A DNA stretch of 64,000 nucleotides, from contig JAUGWO010000018.1 of the NCBI GenBank assembly GCA_049724395.1, positions 49,944 through 113,943 of the forward strand, in the 5' to 3' direction. Both the position numbers and the translations under genes were made by a program. This DNA comes from Spongospora subterranea f. sp. subterranea (Eukaryota > Endomyxa: Phytomyxea > Phytomyxea > Plasmodiophorida). How positions within the stretch are numbered: the stretch's first letter is position 1; every line of letters starts with the position of its first letter. This document shows, piece after piece, positions 11,301 to 21,738 of the stretch. The notes beneath the pieces were generated by a model. The model was not told the DNA's origin, searched no databases, and worked only from the letters and a program-made list of their open reading frames with translations.

Positions 11301-14300
11301 TGCAACAAAAAACAATGTTTGAGCTGTACGTTCGAATCCCAGTGGTTCGCTCCGCCATTTAGGGCAATATTTGTTTGACATGGATATACGAGAGATCGGA
11401 AATTGGTATAGTCACAGCATTCGTTCTACCAAGACAAATTGAACCTTGAATTCACGACAGCCATTACGACGCTTACGACGTTGCATATCCAAGGGATCAA
11501 AGAGCAATATCCCCATCCACGAAGGTCCTGACTGCACGATTCCACTGTTTTCAAAAACGACTGATCCAAATATTGGGGTTTGTCTTGTATCCCAGCAGAA
11601 TTGAAGCAATCCTGATATAGGGCATAGGTCATGGTTTGTGTATGCTTATCGAGATTTTCGAAATAAATACCAACCCCAATGGAGTTATCAACAGTATTGC
11701 CACAGGATTGACTGCGATCAAACGCAAGACGCGGATTGCATTCAGCAGGCCCTGGTTTAGGATAAACATGCGCGCCTTTCTCCACAAATGGCACAACCTA
11801 ACCCGTGATCAGAATCACAAGATTAGATACTTCAAATCTTACAGATATATCAGGCAATATAACAGGTAAAAACAGGAACACGATGGGAAAGAGAACTAGC
11901 AGTAGAAATTGTCTACGATCGCGCTTTGTGAGCCACCATCGTTTTATGACCATTGCTGCGAGTACTTCTCCAAAGGCCGAGTTGCTGCCGATTCCTGACA
12001 TCACCTCAACATATACCACTGATGATCTTAATCTTGAAAATGATTTACCTGAACGTACATCCTGATGCAACAAAACGTCGGCTGATTGATTTACGGACAT
12101 ATCGACAACATTTAAATCAACAGCTGACGAAGATCTCATATACGTTCCTGCATCATCTCGATTTTTTGCAACCGTTAGGAAAACCTAGAGCAGATCGTTC
12201 TGAGGTCAGCTCAATTATGACTGAGCAACGCGACTTTGTACATGCTCAAGAGTACAACTCTCTACTCCAAAATCCACAGTGTTGCTGATCGTTTCCAATC
12301 TTTTGAACAGAACTCCAAAAAATGAAAGTTGATGGAACGGTAAACGAGCAGTGATGGTTGTCGCATTTTTTGAGAGAATTGTAGAATCTGGAACCTAAGT
12401 TCTCGATCGATTAGGGGAAATATATGTGAAGCTGACATGATACGATATACAGAAGATTTTATCAGCTCTTGCGATGGAAGTAACGCGTCGTGTGATGGAC
12501 CGGAGGTAATCTCGTCTTCTTTGAGTGTCACCGTCAATGTATAGCCTTCGCCGAACTTGGTTTTCAAAAATAATGGTGTACCAGCGCAGCGCAACCGCCC
12601 ATCTGAAAGAATGGCAACACGGTCACCTGCATAATAAAAATATTAGTCAGGCTCCAATTGTTGGACGAAAAATCCGACCTAAGACTTCAGCTTCGTCCAT
12701 AAAATGCTAAATAAATAAGTATGAGGAGTGCATAATTAACAAACGGTTTACGTACTGTCGTCAATACGATAACCCGGCCTTTGCGATTCTTTAGTAATAC
12801 ATCCCAAGTGCATCGTCGGCTGTATGGGTCCATTCCTGACAGAATTCGGTTAGAAGGGGGTTCCTCGCGATAGCACAAATTGATTCACCTGAAGTTGGCT
12901 CATCTAAGAAAACGACTCGAGAATTCCCGATCTAAAATATCACATTGGATGTAGACTCAACTATCACAAATAGAACTCACAAATGCTATTGCAACACAGA
13001 GTTTTCTTTTTTGCCCTCCTGAGAGCGTCTTGACCTTCTGATGTAATTTATCTTGCATGCCTAGCTCCGAAATGTAGCGTTTTATTTCAAAGTCTATCTC
13101 GATAAGCCTGGATCCTTTCAAGGTAGAAAACAGGCCTAGCTTCGCATAAGCGGCCGAACTAATTATGTCTGAAATTTCCACATACGAAGGTTTTCATAGC
13201 ACGTAAGATCCTCAAAAAGTATATCATATTGAGGGCACATTCCTAGAGATTGCCGGATGTTTTGCATGTTGTGAACCAATGAGTTCCCGTAGACCTAAAG
13301 AATTTGAGCGACCTTAGTCAATTTAAAATACAAATAAGGCGAGCCTACTTTTGCGTCCCCAGACGTAGGTTGTATCAGGCCACATAAAGTCCTGATTAGC
13401 GTCGTCTGAGAGAAACTTCAGAGTGCTTCAGAGCCAAAGCAGAGTGTAAATTTTACCTTACCAGCACCATTGTGACCGAGTAAACTTGTTATTTGACCCT
13501 AGTTTCAGTTGTTGATCAAAAGTGCGAACATTACTAAACATGAAGATACTTCGTAAAGTGTCAGCGTCAGAGAATCAAGAGCAACGCGCTGGTGCTTCAT
13601 TCCTGGAATGATGAAATGACGGCTAAGTTTTTCGATTTTGACGCAGCTAAATCCAAACAGGAATGAGCTATTAAAGCTTGGCCTCGTATTTCACCTTACC
13701 GGTCGCGCCTAGCGAGCTGCTTTTGTTCAAACTCGACGTCTTCGACAGAAGTCTGACTTTCTGGCTCCGCAACAGAAGCAAAATCAGATTCCTGTACTAG
13801 AATTACCGCTTGATGAAATACCAATACAGGGACTACCTCAGCTGTTTTTTTTGGAGGAACGCGCCCAGTCCAAAACGACTTGTGGAAAGGAAAATGCCAA
13901 GGCAACCTTCGTCCTATTTTCTTCGGAAGAACATTTTCTAGATACCATGCCTGCTGTCCATCAGTGAACAGCATATAACGGTGTAGTACAACATTACAAT
14001 AATTATATAGATTAAAGCATCAAAGAGCATCAGAGCGGTCATGGCCGGAAGGGATAACATTTGATCCTTGTCCTTGAATCCCATGTAAGCCGCACGAAAC
14101 CCCGAACCGTACACTGAATTCGCCAACGCGTTGAAAACACCAACTCCAAGACATGCGGGGGCGATTAGGCACGTATACCCTAAAAAAACGACTAAAATTG
14201 ACGATAGTGGCGCAAACAACAAAGTGACCTTGGGAGAGCGGAGTGTTAGGTAAGGTAAACGAAACGAAGCTGGCAACGAATGTTGCTACAAGTATGGATA

Positions 14301-15618
14301 TAACAGCTGGCCTAGTATTGCTAAAGAATACTGATAGGGCAATACAAAAAGAAATACTCGCCACGCTGAACGCCCAGAAGAACAGGATCAAGATCGCCAC
14401 CCTGAAATTCGGAAAAATCCCTCCATAATGGGTGATAAAAGCGAGAGCGAGACAAACTGGAATGAATGATACTGCAAATGAAAGGGACCTAATTTTCACG
14501 ATTAATAAAGCAAAGCGCGTTTGGCATGATTGCAGGTCACCATGACAAAGTCAGAACTCCATCATATAATCCGGTGACCCTCATTGCTTCGCGAATCATT
14601 AATTCCTTCTCTTGAACAATGCTTAATATAACTTGAGCAATAGGGTATGTAAACGCAATAATAAACAAAAGACCAGCTACAACTCGCAGATTTTCCAATA
14701 AAATTGTTCGCATTGTATCGGGTGTTGTGAAGCTTAGCGACAGCGACAGTCCAGTATTATTCACTTGGAATCCGACCGTTCTAAATTTTCAGCTTTAGAC
14801 GTCAGCGATCATTGGTTGAGGGACAACTTACTGGGTAGCCTCTCCTGTTAAAGAAATCAACGCAACCACCATTCCTAATAGCGAAAGTGCAATTACTATC
14901 GCCTTAACTTGTCGATCTATTCGCCGCCTTGCCAGGCTCCTGAAGTTGAGTATTATACGCGTAATCGGCAGATAATGGATTCCGTATATCATACCAGTTC
15001 TTTACAAGCAAGCCCCAAAGCTGCCTAACCCACAGCAGCGACCCGTGAGATCTTGCGGTGAATCTAACCCATAAGATGAATGCCAGAAGAAATGTACCAA
15101 CACAAACGGCAACGATATCTGAAGCAGGAAGGGATGGACAGTCATACGTGTCCCAAACTACTTCGTCAATCATTGCCTTGCATGCTACAGATTTTGGACT
15201 CCCTATGCATTAGTTGGTAGTCGCTGAGTGTTGAGTTATCACAGGATCGAATACCTCCAGTTTGACACGCGGCAGCCTTGTAAACAGCAGAGCAGCAATC
15301 CTCACTTGGATTTTTGGGGGAAGATGAACACTGGGCTATGAGTTTGGGAGTATCTGAGGCTTGAAATTCGGGGACAAACACACCGGACCGCGCGAAGCAG
15401 TTCCGATATACATCGTCCACGCGAAACAGTTGATTTATGCAGGTTCTAATCTGTATTGAACCTTTTGTTATGAAGACGAACGATGAGTTGATCAGCAGAT
15501 ACCTCTTCTGTGCTGGCATCAGTCGCCATGATAGAAAATCCAATCCCTGTTCAGAGTTCTCTCCGGGTATCAGACATCCACAGCCGTTGACTCGCCCTGG
15601 CGAACAGCGTCGGATCAC
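8361..15618 (-). CDS. Full-length ABCA-family ABC transporter
   Basis: A multi-exon membrane transporter of the lipid-exporter subfamily A type, read right to left. An N-terminal Cys-rich lumenal segment ([16 protein letters not shown]) leads through a 71-bp intron into a membrane span ([19 protein letters not shown]) and [14 protein letters not shown]1 follows ([18 protein letters not shown] is the family's coupling motif) and ends with [13 protein letters not shown] near 13930. NBD1: Walker A GHNGAGK interrupted by an intron (about 13475), [12 protein letters not shown], signature LSGGQKRKL (about 13010), [13 protein letters not shown], and [20 protein letters not shown]2 spans about 12140-10530. 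NBD2: Walker [10 protein letters not shown] (about 9780), [23 protein letters not shown] (about 9400), [23 protein letters not shown]. The C-terminus has [16 protein letters not shown]. Introns are about 45-75 bp. No ATG was found before the first exon, so the 5' end is unresolved. The substrate is probably a lipid, by family only. Confidence 0.88.
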
Positions 15619-15659
15619 AAAGTTAGTGAGGATACGAGAGTGAGTAGACCAAGATCTCC

Positions 15660-16505
15660 CACGATGGTGGGACTCGACAGGTCAGTGGGTTATCGTCAGT
15701 AACACACGTGTTACTACATACTATCCCTCCCTATATCCATCATGGAGGATTACTCTGTTAAGTACTGGAACGCGTGCGTGGACACAAACGGGTCTGTATT
15801 AAGAGTCTATAAGAGTGATCAAGGGCCAAGGGGCAGCCCTTTCCATTTTGGCTATCCGCACATGGGAGCGTGATAGATAACACCACGAATGTCTAGCTGT
15901 CTTCATTAACAAATTGGTTTGTTGTTGATAACTTGATCGAGAGGCTAACTCTGGTAACTGTGCGGAACCTCTCTGGTGGGGCCTCCCTGTGACAAATTAT
16001 ATTCTCAATGGCCAATTTGGCATTTTGGAGTTTGATAAAACATTCTGAGTGTAAATCTCTGTCGATACTTTGAGATGGGCTCCTCTCAATGAACGAAACT
16101 GTGCTGCTGCTCGGTGAAAGAACGAAAACTGGAACTTGAGCAACAAAAGTTGCAACATTCGTCGGAACGCGTCGCCAAGATTACAAAAAAGCAAATATGA
16201 TTGATTGAACATTCTCAAGACTCTACCCCGACTGCAATCAAGTTTGGACGAATGTTGCAACTTTTGTTGCTCAAGTTCCAGTTCGCGTTCTTTTCGGGCA
16301 TAAACTGACCTTTTGGATTCGTCTTCCCATATCAGTCATGTCTTTTATAATCAGAAGCGCAATACTTTCTGAAATAATTCGCCCCGTCTGGTGGCGGAGA
16401 ACAACAAATAAAACCGATCTTGACCAACTCAGTAAAAGAGTGTCCGCGCAAAGTTAACGACGCAGTTTGCCATAGAGGTCGAAGGAGCTCGTTATTGAAA
16501 CCCTG
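15660..16505. other. Divergent intergenic region between ABCA and GET3, with a hairpin
   Basis: The space separates two genes transcribed away from each other and should hold both promoters. It contains a ~47-bp inverted repeat (16117-16163 with 16247-16295). No coding exon was recognised; the missing first exon of the ABCA gene might lie here. Confidence 0.4.
16117..16295. repeat. Inverted repeat, ~47-bp arms
   Basis: Arm 16117-16163 is the near-perfect reverse complement of 16247-16295 (both carry ttgcaacttttgttgctcaa or its complement) around an 83-bp loop. It lies about 210 bp upstream of the GET3 start codon. Confidence 0.75.
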
Positions 16506-17809
16506 ATGGATGAACCTTTGGAGCCATCCTTGAAAAACATCATTGAGCAGGTGCTTCCGCCTAGGCAATTTTATTTTGAATGTTTATGTTGATGATGGCG
16601 TCGGATTTTACGTAGCAATCTCTGAAATGGATTTTCGTCGGAGGCAAAGGTGGTGTCGGCAAAACAACGAGTTCGTGCGCGTTGGCTGTTCAGCTGAGCA
16701 AAACTAGAGAAAGTGTACTGATCATCTCAACGGATCCAGCGCATAATCTTAGTGACGCTTTTGGGCAACAATTTTCTAAGGAAGTCAGTAATTTGAAAGG
16801 GTTTCTTCGAGTTTGTCTCATCATTCTGTTTTGTGAAGGTGACTCCAGTAATTGGGTTCAATAACTTATTCGCTATGGAAATCGATCCCACGTTTGAGTT
16901 AGATGACGCTGACGCTCTGGGAATGAACAATTCCACCATGAGCTTAATCTCTGACATGTGACATATCACGATTCGTCAAGGACGCGACTCGATACTTATA
17001 ATTGTTTCCATAGAATCTCTTCGGTCCCAGGGATTGATGAGGCAATGTCATTTGCTGAATTGATGAAACAAGTTCAATCGATGTCTTACAGCGTCATCGT
17101 ATTTGACACCGCACCTACTGGTTTTGATTAATCATTCATCGCTATATCGTCGCCTGCAATTAATTAACGTCGTCAACCAGGTCATACATTAAGATTGCTG
17201 GCTTTCCCATCGATCATCGAAAAAGCCCTTAGTAAGGTGATGTCCCTAAAAGACCGGTTTTCTGGTATATTCTCTCAACTCTCGGGCATGATGGGTGCTG
17301 GAAATATATCGGAAGACCAGATTCTGTAATGATTACCAGTCCGGTCCACTCATACGATGTCTAATGGGGTGTTGTTGAAGGTCAAAACTGGAAATCAACA
17401 AAGCGATTATTGAAAAAGTCAACACGCAGTTCAAAAGTGATGATTTGACAACTTTCGTATGCGTCTGCATTCCCGAATTTTTATCGTTGTTCGAGACCGA
17501 GCGTTTGGTTCAAGAGTTAGCCAAGTTCGGCATAGATACCCACAATATCATCGTCAATCAGGTTGGTGATTTGCCTTGGATGTGCATCGTTTTAAGCAAT
17601 CTTGTTAGGTCTTGTTTCCATCATCTGGAGAAAATTGCTCGAAATGTAATTCTCGAGTGAAAATGCAGAAAAAATATCGCGATCAGATCGCCGATTTGTA
17701 CGAGGATTTCAATGTAACAACGATGCCGCTATTGGATGAGGAAGTAAGAGGTCCAGAACGTTTACTGGCATTCTCCAATTATATGATCACTCCTTATCAA
17801 AGCCAATAA
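16506..17809 (+). CDS. GET3: GET3 / ASNA1 ATPase for tail-anchored protein insertion
   Basis: Seven exons (16506-16550, 16616-16783, 16839-16957, 17014-17120, 17181-17325, 17381-17561, 17609-17809), all in phase, encode 321 residues. GET3 is the cytosolic ATPase that carries tail-anchored membrane proteins to the ER receptor. The start [15 protein letters not shown] matches the animal ...VEPLEPTLSNIIEQ form and fixes the first exon. The deviant P-loop [10 protein letters not shown] follows. Then come switch [38 protein letters not shown], switch [36 protein letters not shown], and [10 protein letters not shown] (A-loop). The zinc-binding CSKC (CxxC) of the dimer interface and PLLDEEVRG close the protein. 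The first long open frame (ATG near 16592) is not the start; it is intron 1. Confidence 0.95.
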
Positions 17810-17819
17810 TAAAATCAAG

Positions 17820-18214
17820 ACAATCTGCGTTTAGAAGTCATCGATTCTACCGACAGTAGAAGGGATCAAACTTGTATGATATACTCCCTGTTGAGTAAAC
17901 GTCCCTTGCCAACGTTAACTGCTCAAAATTTTGAAAGCGACTACCTAGTAGCATGCGGCAACAAGTAAGAACAATTGGTAAATCGATCGGCAAACGACGG
18001 CGTTAACTAGCAAACTGGGCCCTTGTACGTGATTATATCAGCCGATTTATCGATGAGGAAGAGGAGGTATTCGAGGGCGAGTTGCATTTGAGGCGATGGT
18101 GGTGGAGAGGGATGATGACACTGTTAGGGACGAACCAGACCAGCTGATATAATCACGTGTGTATTGATACAGGCGAAGCAAAGAGGAACTAGTTCGGGTG
18201 TCTTGTTTCAAACT
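17820..18214. other. No supported gene; small palindrome
   Basis: An exact 16-bp inverted repeat (acgtgattatatcagc at 18027-18042 and its complement at 18143-18158) flanks a ~100-bp purine-rich segment. A 75-codon minus-strand frame here is not supported. Confidence 0.4.
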
Positions 18215-18933
18215 TGTCACATATGGAGCGGGCACGTCCAGGAAAGGACCAGAGGAAAGTGACTCACGTGCCAAAGCAATTGAGTGAGTTAACTAATCCC
18301 AGTCAATTCCTTTAAGTTTCAATCTTGCGATTGTACTGCCAGACGGCGGTATTAGTATCATCTGAATAAAACAGGTGATACGAAATTACTTCTATAAATT
18401 CTTCAGTACACTATAATCTATCAGATTAACAGTCGAAGCCGCGCTCACTATGGACACATCAGTTGGAAACCACGACGCCTACGTAAAACGCGCCGACAGA
18501 CGTATAAAATACATGGCGTCACAATCAGTGCTGCACAAGCCGCAAACCTGAAGGGCGAACGTTTTAATCAAACCAAACCCGGAATCATTCAATGTTGACG
18601 ACCATAAGATTAGGACCTTATTGGCCCCGTTCCCACAACTGAGTAGTCACTTAGAAAGTGACTGCCAACTTAGGGCATCAGAAGACACCGACGTAAGGCG
18701 CTGCCGACAATCAAGTTCCGACAGCATCGTAGCCGGCTAAGGGTAGTACCGCTTGACGCACCCCCTCAGGGGAATGTCACATATGGACCAGGATGGGAAG
18801 TGACTCACGTGCCAAAGCAATTGAGTGAGTTAACTAAGCCCAGCCACACGGCGATACTGTATTAGTATCATCTGAATAAAACAGGTGATACGAAATTACT
18901 TCTATAAATTCTTTAGTACACTATAATCTATCA
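18215..18933. repeat. Direct duplication; one copy carries an rRNA-like insert
   Basis: Copy A (18215-18423) and copy B (18775-18933) share the same start (tgtcacatatgga), the middle (gtgactcacgtgccaaagca) and the end (gtgatacgaaattacttct). Copy A holds extra sequence at about 18300-18350 that copy B lacks. The intervening ~350 bp has no recognised gene. Confidence 0.75.
18302..18340 (-). other. SSU-rRNA-like snippet (conserved '907/920' region)
   Basis: The minus strand reads GCAAGATTGAAACTTAAAGG followed by AATTGAC, almost identical to the universally conserved small-subunit rRNA segment targeted by common 907R-type primers. Neighbouring sequence does not follow the rRNA, so this is a transferred fragment and not a working rRNA gene. 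Confidence 0.55.
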
Positions 18934-18939
18934 AAACTA

Positions 18940-19678
18940 GGATTCAGAAATATATAATGTCAGGGATTGATGGAGGAGTGTGCTAGGGCCGACAGGCGAA
19001 CTAGTTGTTGGAACAAGAAGCAATATTTCTGAATGGTTTATTTTAGTAAACGATTCTGGAACATGCTTCGGTTGAGAGTCATGCAGTGAATCATGACATT
19101 ACCCTCCTCTTTACCAGGCGGATGCCAAACGCCTCTGGCGGCAGAATCGGTGCGACAGACACGGGAGGACGGGCACAACCGGAAAATGTAGTTCGGACGA
19201 GACCGAACACTAACAGGACGGGCAAGCTCGGATAATTCAATGCGAAATTTGGAGGCCGGACGGAACCGGATAAGGGAGGCCGGCAGTAATGCACATGATT
19301 CATGGCCGAAACAGGTTTTGGCCTTGTGTTCACTTCAAAACGCGCCTCACACCCAAAATTTGATTCGGGAAACAACTCGCCAGATGCAAACATCACAGAA
19401 AACGATTTGTCTTTGCGCAACTCTTTTTCATATCAGCATTTTCCAACGCATTCTTCAGAATGCTCGCTCGTAGACGCTCTCGTATCGCTGCTGTGAGCAT
19501 AGGGCCACGGCCACAGTGAAATGCACCGGGTGTCCGGCGGTCGCGGAGTTTGCAACACTGGACAGTGGACTGGAGTTGCCCGTTACATCATCACAATCTG
19601 GCTGGGAGAGTCCCTGGACGTCTCGGCATTGGGCAACGTGTCAGATTTATTATTAGCAGCACGGAAAGCCGTCCGCGA
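18940..19678. other. Upstream region of the CID gene, no supported coding
   Basis: A 109-codon minus-strand frame (19091-19420) and overlapping plus-strand frames are present, but their composition is biased and no family or splice evidence supports them. The promoter of the CID gene should be at its right end. Confidence 0.3.
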
Positions 19679-20724
19679 ATGGCGGGATCAGTAGCTGAGA
19701 ATTTCAAGCATACTCTGGGCCAATTGACCGTGTCACAAACCAGTATCGAGAGTGAGCAGTTATTTATCTATGAATATATATTCCTGTGGAATCCGTTTTT
19801 CCATCCCCATCGCAGGCAAAGTTCCAAAATTGCCTCAAAACTCGGTTTTCAATTGATTTCATTAACTCTGGCCCTGGACTGAAAAGGAGGGGTGATCTGC
19901 GAATTTGTTCGTGATTTACGTTGAGCTGATAAATAATGAATTCTTTCTGTCATTTCGATGACGCCGTTCTCACAATAGAAACAACATTGTTGAAATTTTA
20001 TTAATATCATGGCTCTTATTCTACATTGATCTTATTATGTTTGTTTGTGTTAGCCCTGTCGAAATATGCACAATTCCATTCTGGCAACTGTCGAATGTTG
20101 ACGAAAATATGGTGGAACGAGTTCACCAGATCCGAGCCGGGCAGACGCCTCGCCTTTATCTACCTACTCAGCGATATTCTGCACGCCTTTCAACGAACCA
20201 AGAACCCGTTCATCGACGAGTTCGCGCCGCTGTTGAAGCACATTGTCGACGAGATTAGGGACCGTTGCGATGCTGATACTCAGGCCAAAACGACCAAGAC
20301 CTTAAAACTATGGCTTAAACGAAATATATTCGAACCGAAGTTGTTATTGCCGTTAATTGGCCAATCTGATGCCGACGTCTCAATTAATAATCAACAGCCG
20401 TTGTTTAAATCTCTAATTAAAGCACTTGAGCACGACGATAACGAATCGTTAGACGATGTTCTGATTGCTGCGACAGCGGCCCCTTTTCTTGCAGATCCAT
20501 CTCTCTCAGGTGCCAGGCACATCAACGCCCATCGATCACGCCTCGAAGCTCGGTTACGTCGGTCTCAGAATCTGATCACCTTATTGACGCAACGGATCGC
20601 GTTCGAGGAGAATATCCTATCGAAATGCGCCGCTGATCTATCAGCTTGCCGCGACAGGTTAGAAGCCGATGGCGATGCTCCTCAATCCAGCAAGCGCCCA
20701 AGGCATACTGTTGACTATTCATAA
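19679..20724 (+). CDS. CID-domain protein, RPRD1/Rtt103-like regulator of RNA polymerase II
   Basis: Two exons (19679-19751 and 20054-20724) joined by a 302-bp intron encode 247 residues. The N-terminal CTD-interaction domain is plain: SIETLSKYAQFHSGN corresponds to the animal SVQTLSLWLIHHRKH helix. WWNEFTRSEPGRRLAFIYLL is followed by SDI, matching the W..EL......KL.FLYL.ND core that docks on the phosphorylated polymerase II tail. PFIDEFAPLLKHIVDEI and LWLKRNIF follow. The last ~60 residues (LEARLRRSQNLITLLTQRI and onward) form a coiled coil as in RPRD1 dimers, then a basic tail (SSKRPRH). Length is close to the family. The intron is much longer than others in the window. Confidence 0.82.
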
Positions 20725-20839
20725 ACCATTGTATTAATAATTACACCAACCCGTTCGTTTACTGTAGATACGCCATGTACAGCCCGTTCTAAACCGCATT
20801 TAGACGTTTGACAGTAACACACAGAAGAAAGTTAACCAA

Positions 20840-21207
20840 CGCATCTCCAAGCAGACGTTTCAGATCTGCCCCAAGCCCACGCTCGTACAAATTCTTCAAA
20901 CCCGATGGGTCTTCGCAATCAAACGTGATGAGAACAGTGCCATCGTCCGCTTCAAGGCCCGATGGGTAGCACAAGGCTTGGTTCAACAACAGGGATCGAT
21001 TACGAGGAAGCGTACGCCGCAGTCATGAAGATAACCTCCAGGGCAATCATCGCCTACGCGCTTGCCCACCAGTTGTTTCAGGTCGACATTATCGCCGCCC
21101 AGCTGAACTGGGACATGGGTAAAGAGATATTTGCCCAACTACCTCAAGGTTTCGGGAAAGGAAACAAGGGCACGTTTGCGAAACTCAAAAAGGCTTCATA
21201 CCAATAA
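20840..21207 (+). mobile_element. Copia reverse-transcriptase fossil, forward copy
   Basis: The plus strand carries Copia RT landmarks: QTRWVFAIKRDENSAIVRFK, then ARWVAQGL, GIDYEEAYAAV and AAQLNWDMGKEIFAQLPQGF. Only this stretch of pol is present, without LTRs, gag or integrase. It is broken and looks moderately old. It forms one arm of an inverted pair with the next segment. Confidence 0.75.
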
Positions 21208-21317
21208 TGATCGGCTGTCTTTCGCTGTCGATTTGAACAGAACGCAGGGGTCGGACTGGGATTGGTTGAACCCGAGCTTCACCAACTCTCAGGTAAACAT
21301 CTTCGACCTCAAATAAC

Positions 21318-21640
21318 CGGCTTGTTTGGTGCCGTAAACAGCCTTTTTGAGTTTTGGCAGACGCGCCCTTGTTTCGTCTCCCGAAACCTTCCGGTAGTTG
21401 GACATATATCTCTTTATTGATGTCCCCGTTCAGTTGGGCGGTGATGATGCCGGCTCGAACCAACTGTAGCTTGTGGGCGCGCGCGTAGGCGAACTGCCCT
21501 GGAAGGTTTGAATTCTGATTGACTGCGGCGTACGATTCCTCGTGGTCGATCCTCCCCGTTGAACTAAGCCTTTTGCGACCCATCGGGCCATGGCAATTGA
21601 TTATACGAGTAGTGTGACGAGGATAAAAATAAGACTTGAG
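21318..21640 (-). mobile_element. Copia reverse-transcriptase fossil, inverted copy
   Basis: The minus strand again shows Copia RT words (GRIDHEESYAAV, ITAQLNGDINKEIYVQLPEG). This is a diverged reverse-oriented duplicate of the adjacent forward segment, with about 110 bp between arms. It is broken. The arms differ enough in sequence to suggest an old event. Confidence 0.72.
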
Positions 21641-21738
21641 CCAGGAATTTGGGCCAGCACAATCAATTACTGGTTCTCGGCCCGTTATTGGATTGGGTTT
21701 TTTCATCTTTTCGAGCAAGAGAAAACTACCGATTGACC

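Noticed and set aside
11325-11350. tRNA T-loop-like sequence (gttcgaatcc)
   Set aside because: The flanking bases do not form a T stem and no anticodon arm or acceptor stem can be drawn. It lies inside the ABCA gene.
16592-16618. ATG near 16592 as the GET3 start
   Set aside because: It runs into TAG before the P-loop. The upstream exon [15 protein letters not shown] with a 65-bp intron matches the family start exactly.
18290-18780. A divergent SSU rRNA gene on the minus strand
   Set aside because: Only the ~39-bp conserved segment matches. Another apparent rRNA-like word (agggcatca near 18674) is in the wrong order, and the other conserved landmarks are missing.
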